Source: an uncultured Oscillospiraceae bacterium
Lineage (GTDB): Bacteria > Bacillota > Clostridia > Oscillospirales > Oscillospiraceae
Reading direction: 5' to 3'
Assembly: GCA_910584835.1 (NCBI GenBank)
Contig: CAJUEG010000044.1
Span: forward strand, 1 to 20,885
Length of the DNA stretch: 20,885 nt
In this document: positions 16,863-20,885 of the stretch, in pieces
How the letters are laid out: each line of letters opens with the position of its first letter
Position numbering within the stretch: the first letter of the stretch is position 1
The notes under the pieces: generated by a model
What the model was told of the DNA's origin: nothing
Seen by the model: only the letters and a program-made list of their open reading frames with translations
The model's database searches: none
Program-made: the position numbers and the translations under genes

Positions 16863-16882
16863 TCCGTTTGACATCACAAAGA

Positions 16883-16920
16883 GAAGGGAGGTAGCTTACC
16901 AAGGAAAGTTACCTCCCTTC
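16883..16920 (+). other. Intercistronic stem-loop before the third GH3
   Basis: GAAGGGAGGTAGCTT (16883-16897) and AAGTTACCTCCCTTC (16906-16920) pair over 15 bp with one G-U around an eight-base loop. No T-run follows, so it is unlikely to terminate. It ends 22 bases before the next ATG and its left arm contains a decoy GGGAGG sequestered in the stem. A role in mRNA processing or differential expression of the third GH3 is likely. Confidence 0.65.
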
Positions 16921-16942
16921 CCTGCTAAGGAGGGCGTTATCC

Positions 16943-19363
16943 ATGGATGTAAAAACGATTATCAATCGGATGACACTGGAGGAGAAGTGCACTCTGCTGT
17001 CTGGAGCAGAAACCTTTAAAACCCGGGAGATTCCCCGACTTGGCATTCCCCAGATGTGGCTGTCAGACGGTCCTAATGGCATCCGCAAGCAAGCGGGAGA
17101 GAGCGATCACCTGGGGTTGAACCCCAGCGTGGCAGCCACTTGCTTCCCAACTGCATCGGCGGCTGCCGCTGCATGGGATCTGGCGCTGGAAGAGGAGATT
17201 GGTGTGGCCTTGGGGGAAGAGGCCGCCGCGCAGGACGTTGCGGTTCTGCTGGGACCCGGTCTCAACATCAAGCGCAGTCCGCTGTGTGGGAGAAACTTTG
17301 AGTATTTTAGCGAGGATCCCTTTCTTTCAGGAAAGCTGGCAGCTGCCTTTGTTCGGGGCATTCAGTCCAAGGGGGTTTCCGCCTGCCCGAAACATTTCGC
17401 TGTCAACTCCCAGGAGTTGCGACGGATGGCTATTAACAGTGTGGTGGACGAGCGCACCCTGCGCGAGATCTACCTGGCGGGTTTTGAAATCGCCGTCAAA
17501 GAGGGAAAACCCCGGAGCATCATGACTGCCTATAACCGTGTCAATGGCGACTATGCCAACGAGAATGGATACCTGCTGATGGATATCCTTCGAGGGGAGT
17601 GGGGCTTTGACGGCGTGGTAGTCACTGATTGGGGCGGCAGCAACGATCATGTTCAAGGTGTCCGGCTTGGTTCCACCCTGGAAATGCCTGCACCAGGCGG
17701 GGATTCCGTCCGGGAACTGCTCCGGGCGGTGGAACGAGGGGAGCTGTCAGCGGCCTACATCGATCAGCGGCTGGAAGAGCTGCTTCCCCTTGTTTTTGAG
17801 ACCCGCAGGACGCTGGATCAGGCGCCTAAAATATTTGCTAAGGATGCGCATCACGCCCTGGCCCGCAAGGCCGCCGGCGAGTGTGCCGTACTGTTGAAAA
17901 ACGAGAACCATCTATTGCCACTGAGACCAGGCCGAAGTGTAGCTATCATTGGGGCATTTGCGGATGTCCCTCGGTATCAGGGGGCAGGTTCCAGCCTCGT
18001 CAACCCTACCCAGCTTGACAATCTGCGGAAGGCATTGGAAAAGTCCGGCCTTGAAATTACAGGCTACGCCCCGGGCTTTGATCGCTACGGGAAATCAGAT
18101 GAGGAAAAGCGGATTAATGCCGAGTTGCTGTCAAAACAATCAGATGTGGTGGTGCTGTGCTTGGGGTTGGACGAAATCCGGGAGAGCGAGGGGATGGATC
18201 GACAGCATATGCGTTTAGCGCAGAACCAAGTCGATCTACTCAAATCAATTGCAAGCATAAATCGTAATATCGCGGTGGTACTGTTTTGCGGCGCACCGGT
18301 GGAAACATATTGGATCCAGAAGTGCAAGGCGCTTCTCTGGGCTGGACTGGGCGGTCAGGCCGGTGCAGGAGCCGTGGCCGATCTTTTGACAGGTAGGCGG
18401 AACCCATCGGGTAAGTTGGCAGAGACCTGGCCATTACGCTATGAGGACACCCCAGCCATAAAGTGGTTCGGTACCCCTGGCCGCACGGTGGAATACCGTG
18501 AAGGTCTCTTTGTTGGATACCGTTACTACCAGTCTGCAGAGGTGCCGGTAGCGTTCCCATTTGGGTTTGGACTGAGCTACACTGACTTTGCCTACCGCAA
18601 TTTACAGGCGGATGCCCATAGAGTATCCCTTGTAGTGGAAAATGTCGGAGGAATGGCAGGGGCGGAAATTATTCAGCTCTACGTGGAAAAGCCGGACAGC
18701 AGGCTGATCGGCCCAAAGCGGCAGCTCAAAGGTTTTGCCAAGGTATTCTTGGAGTCCGGCGAGGCCAAGACCGTGGTTATCCCGCTGGACGGGACAGCGT
18801 TCCGTTATTGGAACGTGGAGACTGGCGGGTGGGAGGTAGAAGGCGGGCCATACACGCTGAACATAGGTGTCTCCTGTGAGGATATCCGTCTCACCGCCAT
18901 CGTCGAAGTGGAGGGCACTGGCGCAAAGCCGCCCCAAGGGATGGAAAAGCTTCCCTCTTACGCCAGTGCAAAAATACAGAATGTGACCGCAGAGGAGTTT
19001 GAGGCCTTGTTGGGCCGTTCCATCCCAAACGGACAGGTGCAAATCGACCGCAACATCACCTTTGGGGAACTGAACCACGCCAGAAGCCCGCTTGCATGGA
19101 TAATCTGGGGAATACTCACTATGCTTTTGAGCGGGAGCCTGAAGCGAGGCAAGCCGGATCTGAACCTCTTTTTTATCTATAATATGCCTTTGCGGGCGTT
19201 GGCAAAGATGACAGGTGGTATGGTGAGCATGGGCATGGTAGACGCCTTGGTAATGGAGTTCAAGGGATTTTGGATCATCGGGCTTGTGCGCATGATCTGT
19301 GCATTTTTAAAGAATCTGGTTCTGAACGCCAGGCTTGAGAAACACCTGAGTCAAAACGAGTAA
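16943..19363 (+). CDS. GH3 beta-glycosidase of canonical order with hydrophobic C-terminal extension
   Basis: An 806-residue enzyme of the usual GH3 order. ATG follows AAGGAGG at nine bases; no signal peptide. The TIM barrel (1 to about 290) has D42 in LSDGPNG, K150-H151 and nucleophile D229 in VVVTDWGG. The sandwich domain (about 310-530) begins ECAVLLKNENHLLPL and has acid/base E416 in ESEGMDR. A fibronectin-III-like domain follows (PFGFGLSYTDF, about 537-640). The catalytic set is complete, so it is probably an active beta-glucosidase-type enzyme acting in the cytoplasm. The final 140 residues lie beyond standard GH3 and include hydrophobic stretches (LAWIIWGILTMLLSG, FWIIGLVRMICAFLKNLVL), suggesting attachment to the membrane from inside. 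Confidence 0.88.
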   Translation: MDVKTIINRMTLEEKCTLLSGAETFKTREIPRLGIPQMWLSDGPNGIRKQAGESDHLGLNPSVAATCFPTASAAAAAWDLALEEEIGVALGEEAAAQDVAVLLGPGLNIKRSPLCGRNFEYFSEDPFLSGKLAAAFVRGIQSKGVSACPKHFAVNSQELRRMAINSVVDERTLREIYLAGFEIAVKEGKPRSIMTAYNRVNGDYANENGYLLMDILRGEWGFDGVVVTDWGGSNDHVQGVRLGSTLEMPAPGGDSVRELLRAVERGELSAAYIDQRLEELLPLVFETRRTLDQAPKIFAKDAHHALARKAAGECAVLLKNENHLLPLRPGRSVAIIGAFADVPRYQGAGSSLVNPTQLDNLRKALEKSGLEITGYAPGFDRYGKSDEEKRINAELLSKQSDVVVLCLGLDEIRESEGMDRQHMRLAQNQVDLLKSIASINRNIAVVLFCGAPVETYWIQKCKALLWAGLGGQAGAGAVADLLTGRRNPSGKLAETWPLRYEDTPAIKWFGTPGRTVEYREGLFVGYRYYQSAEVPVAFPFGFGLSYTDFAYRNLQADAHRVSLVVENVGGMAGAEIIQLYVEKPDSRLIGPKRQLKGFAKVFLESGEAKTVVIPLDGTAFRYWNVETGGWEVEGGPYTLNIGVSCEDIRLTAIVEVEGTGAKPPQGMEKLPSYASAKIQNVTAEEFEALLGRSIPNGQVQIDRNITFGELNHARSPLAWIIWGILTMLLSGSLKRGKPDLNLFFIYNMPLRALAKMTGGMVSMGMVDALVMEFKGFWIIGLVRMICAFLKNLVLNARLEKHLSQNE

Positions 19364-19382
19364 ACTAAAAAGAGAACGTACT

Positions 19383-19987
19383 ATGAGCGAGCCGCAGCTG
19401 AAATTGAATATCTGGGAAAGGTTTGCAGGCGAGCATCCCAAAGCCGCCAAGTGGATTCGGGAGGGCGGGCTGTTCGTCATCGTCAGCAATCTGATCACTG
19501 TGATGAAGTATTTCATCCTGCAAGGTCTGCCCTATGCCTTCGAGAACCTGAAGGACGTGAAATTCGGTTGGCCGGGTATCCCCGTCAGCCTGTTCGGGGT
19601 GAACTTTGACTGGAATATTTTCGGCTACGCCGTGAAGTATAACAACGCGGGGCAGGCGATTGTGGGCGGAAACTTGGGCTACTTCACAGCCTACATGATC
19701 GCCATGGCCATCGGCGAGATCATCAATTTCCCCATCCAGAAGAACTTCGTATTCCGCAGCATGGGCAACCTGGGCAAGCAGATTGTGTGGTATGTCATCG
19801 CATTTATTGCCATCAACTGCATCGTAACTCTATCAACTGCGTGTGGGTGGCGGTGGCCGGGCTGGTCGTCCCCGACTTTATCTACAACATCGGCACCACC
19901 ATCCTCAACGGCGGCATCTCCATGGTGATCTTCTTCTTCGTCAACAAGATCATCTTCCCCGAGGGGGAGGCAGGCAAGAAAGGATGA
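19383..19987 (+). pseudogene. GtrA-like membrane protein, frameshifted
   Basis: A four-helix membrane protein of the GtrA type, broken by a frameshift. The first frame (ATG 19383) reads through GGLFVIVSNLITVMKYF, an IINFPIQKNFVF motif and the third helix WYVIAFIAINCIVT. It then turns into a low-complexity tail ending at 19928. Frame 2 picks up at about 19832 with INCVWVAVAGLVVPDFIYN and the last helix, ending with TGA at 19987. Restoring one base near 19830 gives an intact protein of about 201 residues. GtrA proteins move lipid-linked sugars or assist glycosyl transfer at the membrane. It follows the third GH3 by 19 bases. A sequencing error cannot be excluded. Confidence 0.7.
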
Positions 19988-20188
19988 TCAATGAGCTTCC
20001 AACATTATTTTAAAAGTTCATGTAATGTTTTACTAAGGGGCGAATAGGTAGCGAATCCCCAGTTTCCCATGTTCGTCCAACACACTGTATGTGCTGTTGC
20101 TTTATTTTAAATTCCAGGCGTTCAACAAATTCTATTTACTGCCTGATAACGCTCAGAGAAATGCTCGTAGAAAGTTAACCATCTTTGC
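19988..20188. other. Intergenic region after the cargo operon
   Basis: An AT-rich stretch without a convincing gene. GCGAAT occurs twice, at 20040-20045 and 20051-20056. It lies between the broken GtrA-like gene and the terminator at 20189 and may hold the junction between cargo and element backbone, but I see no clear flanking repeat. Confidence 0.4.
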
Positions 20189-20230
20189 AAAAGGGCCGCA
20201 GATGCGAAAAGCATTTGCGGCCCTTTTTTA
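20189..20230 (+). terminator. Strong intrinsic terminator closing the cargo region
   Basis: AAAAGGGCCGCAGATGC (20189-20205) pairs with GCATTTGCGGCCCTTTT (20211-20227) over 17 bp with one G-U and the loop GAAAA, followed by further T's. It is the only strong terminator after the glycosidase operon and insulates it from the sigma-factor gene. Confidence 0.88.
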
Positions 20231-20307
20231 TTCGACATTTTTCCCCATAATCCGACACAAAATGCTGCCAGATTGTGAGGAAAGGTGCCGAACCCAACCG
20301 CCCCACT

Positions 20308-20358
20308 GCCGGGGCCCTCCGGCTTCTGAAATCAAAGTTTTCACCCAAATTTCAGAAG
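20308..20358 (+). promoter_or_regulatory. Structured leader of the sigma-factor gene
   Basis: Two stem-loops precede the ribosome binding site: GCCGG (20308-20312) with CCGGC (20319-20323), and CTTCTGAAAT (20323-20332) with ATTTCAGAAG (20349-20358). They share base 20323. The second ends five bases before AGGAGG (20363-20368). A role in translational control or binding of an element regulator is inferred. Confidence 0.5.
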
Positions 20359-20376
20359 ATACAGGAGGTCTGCCCT

Positions 20377-20796
20377 ATGGCAGAAGGAAAGAATTACTAT
20401 ATTAAAGTCCCAGGTGCCCTGGTTGAAGTGACCGAGGAGGTGTATCTAACCTATTACCGTATGCGCCGCCGCTGCTCCGCAGTGCAGGAAAAGGATACAT
20501 ACAATGGCGTGACTTCCTACGATGCCCTTGATACCAAAGATATACTGGGGGTGGACAATATCCCGGATTCAAAATCCCCCAGTGTCGAGGATTCCGTAAT
20601 GGGCAACCTGCTTCGGGAAAAACTACAATTCTGCTTGTCTCAGCTTACACTTCCAGAGCAGTTTCTTATTCACGCACTTTTTTATGAACAGAAAACGGAA
20701 CGGGAATATGCCAAAACCCTTGGCATTTCCCAGAATGCAGTAAATAAACGCCGCCATAAGGTGCTGGAGAAATTGCGCCGTTTGATGGAAACTTAA
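20377..20796 (+). CDS. Sigma-70-like factor of a Tn1549-type element
   Basis: A 139-residue protein starting at an ATG eight bases after AGGAGG; a start at 20275 lies upstream in the leader and is rejected. The N-terminus (NYYIKVPGALVEVTEEVYLTYYRMRRR) and the motif SYDALDT are characteristic of small sigma-70-like proteins in Tn1549/CTn-type conjugative elements of Clostridia. The C-terminal region-4-like helix-turn-helix is TEREYAKTLGISQNAVNKRRHKVLEKLRRL. It lacks regions 1 and 2 of a full sigma factor. In related elements it lies near the recombination genes and probably controls element genes, so it marks the return from cargo to backbone. Confidence 0.82.
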   Translation: MAEGKNYYIKVPGALVEVTEEVYLTYYRMRRRCSAVQEKDTYNGVTSYDALDTKDILGVDNIPDSKSPSVEDSVMGNLLREKLQFCLSQLTLPEQFLIHALFYEQKTEREYAKTLGISQNAVNKRRHKVLEKLRRLMET

Positions 20797-20809
20797 AATT
20801 TTTGGTTGT

Positions 20810-20848
20810 CAACCCCCTCACGAATCTGGATAAGTAGTGAGGGGGTTG
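20810..20848 (+). terminator. Perfect 12-bp hairpin after the sigma-factor gene
   Basis: CAACCCCCTCAC (20810-20821) and GTGAGGGGGTTG (20837-20848) are perfect complements around a 15-base loop, starting 14 bases after the sigma-factor stop. TCCCTTG follows without a proper T-run, so termination is possible but a regulatory or protein-binding role is equally likely. Confidence 0.55.
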
Positions 20849-20857
20849 TCCCTTGCC

Positions 20858-20883
20858 CCCGGTGAACCTTGAAAAACACCGGG
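20858..20883. repeat. Second inverted repeat at the window end
   Basis: CCCGGTG (20858-20864) and CACCGGG (20877-20883) are perfect 7-bp complements around a 12-base loop, ten bases after the previous hairpin. Together they form a tandem hairpin region that runs off the window, ahead of what is likely the next backbone gene. Confidence 0.45.
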
Positions 20884-20885
20884 CC

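Noticed and set aside
15564..16877. Long minus-strand open frame (437 codons)
   Set aside because: Opposite strand of the second GH3 barrel domain; His- and Val-rich translation typical of a complement of a real gene.
6729..20188. Target-site or att repeats at the ends of the cargo region
   Set aside because: I compared the sequences near 6729-6780 and 19988-20188 and saw only short chance matches such as TTTGCA.
20232..20251. Promoter TCGACA / CATAAT upstream of the sigma-factor gene
   Set aside because: Both boxes look good but are only eight bases apart, too close for a sigma-A promoter.
1..20885. CRISPR arrays, tRNA or rRNA genes, insertion-sequence transposases
   Set aside because: No regular spaced repeats, cloverleaf-like genes or transposase motifs were seen in the window.

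Overview
The window looks like part of a conjugative or mobilizable element from a gut-type Clostridia bacterium, plausibly Oscillospiraceae/Flavonifractor-like. This is inferred from high GC in the coding regions, strong AGGAGG-type ribosome binding sites, and gene families typical of integrative elements in these bacteria. No rRNA, tRNA or housekeeping gene is present to fix the taxonomy.

Left part (about 1-6730): a mobilization module. After a hairpin-rich leader comes a small ribbon-helix-helix-type relaxosome accessory protein. A non-coding gap follows with two tandem inverted repeats (candidate oriT). Next are a MobP3-like relaxase with a C-terminal Sel1-repeat region, a convergent DUF2200 gene with its own promoter, a DUF3991/Toprim protein, a VirD4/TraG-type coupling protein and a small winged-helix protein starting at TTG. 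No mating-pore (VirB4/VirB6-like) gene lies in the window.

Middle part (about 6730-20190): a cargo region unrelated to DNA transfer. A LytTR response regulator and a GHKL sensor kinase form one transcription unit that ends in a strong terminator. A well-formed promoter then drives an apparent five-gene operon: (1) a lipoprotein GH3 glycosidase with permuted domain order, (2) a lipoprotein with Ig-like, two InlB B-type repeats and a CBM6/35-like domain, (3) a second permuted GH3 tethered by a transmembrane helix at each end, (4) a GH3 of canonical order with a hydrophobic C-terminal extension, and (5) a GtrA-like membrane protein broken by a frameshift. Two intercistronic stem-loops lie inside the operon, and a strong terminator closes the region near 20227. 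I infer a horizontally mobile, surface-displayed beta-glycoside-processing locus under control of the adjacent two-component system.

Right part (about 20230-20885): the element's backbone resumes with a small sigma-70-like factor of the type carried by Tn1549-like elements. A stem-loop precedes its ribosome binding site, and two strong hairpins follow the gene.
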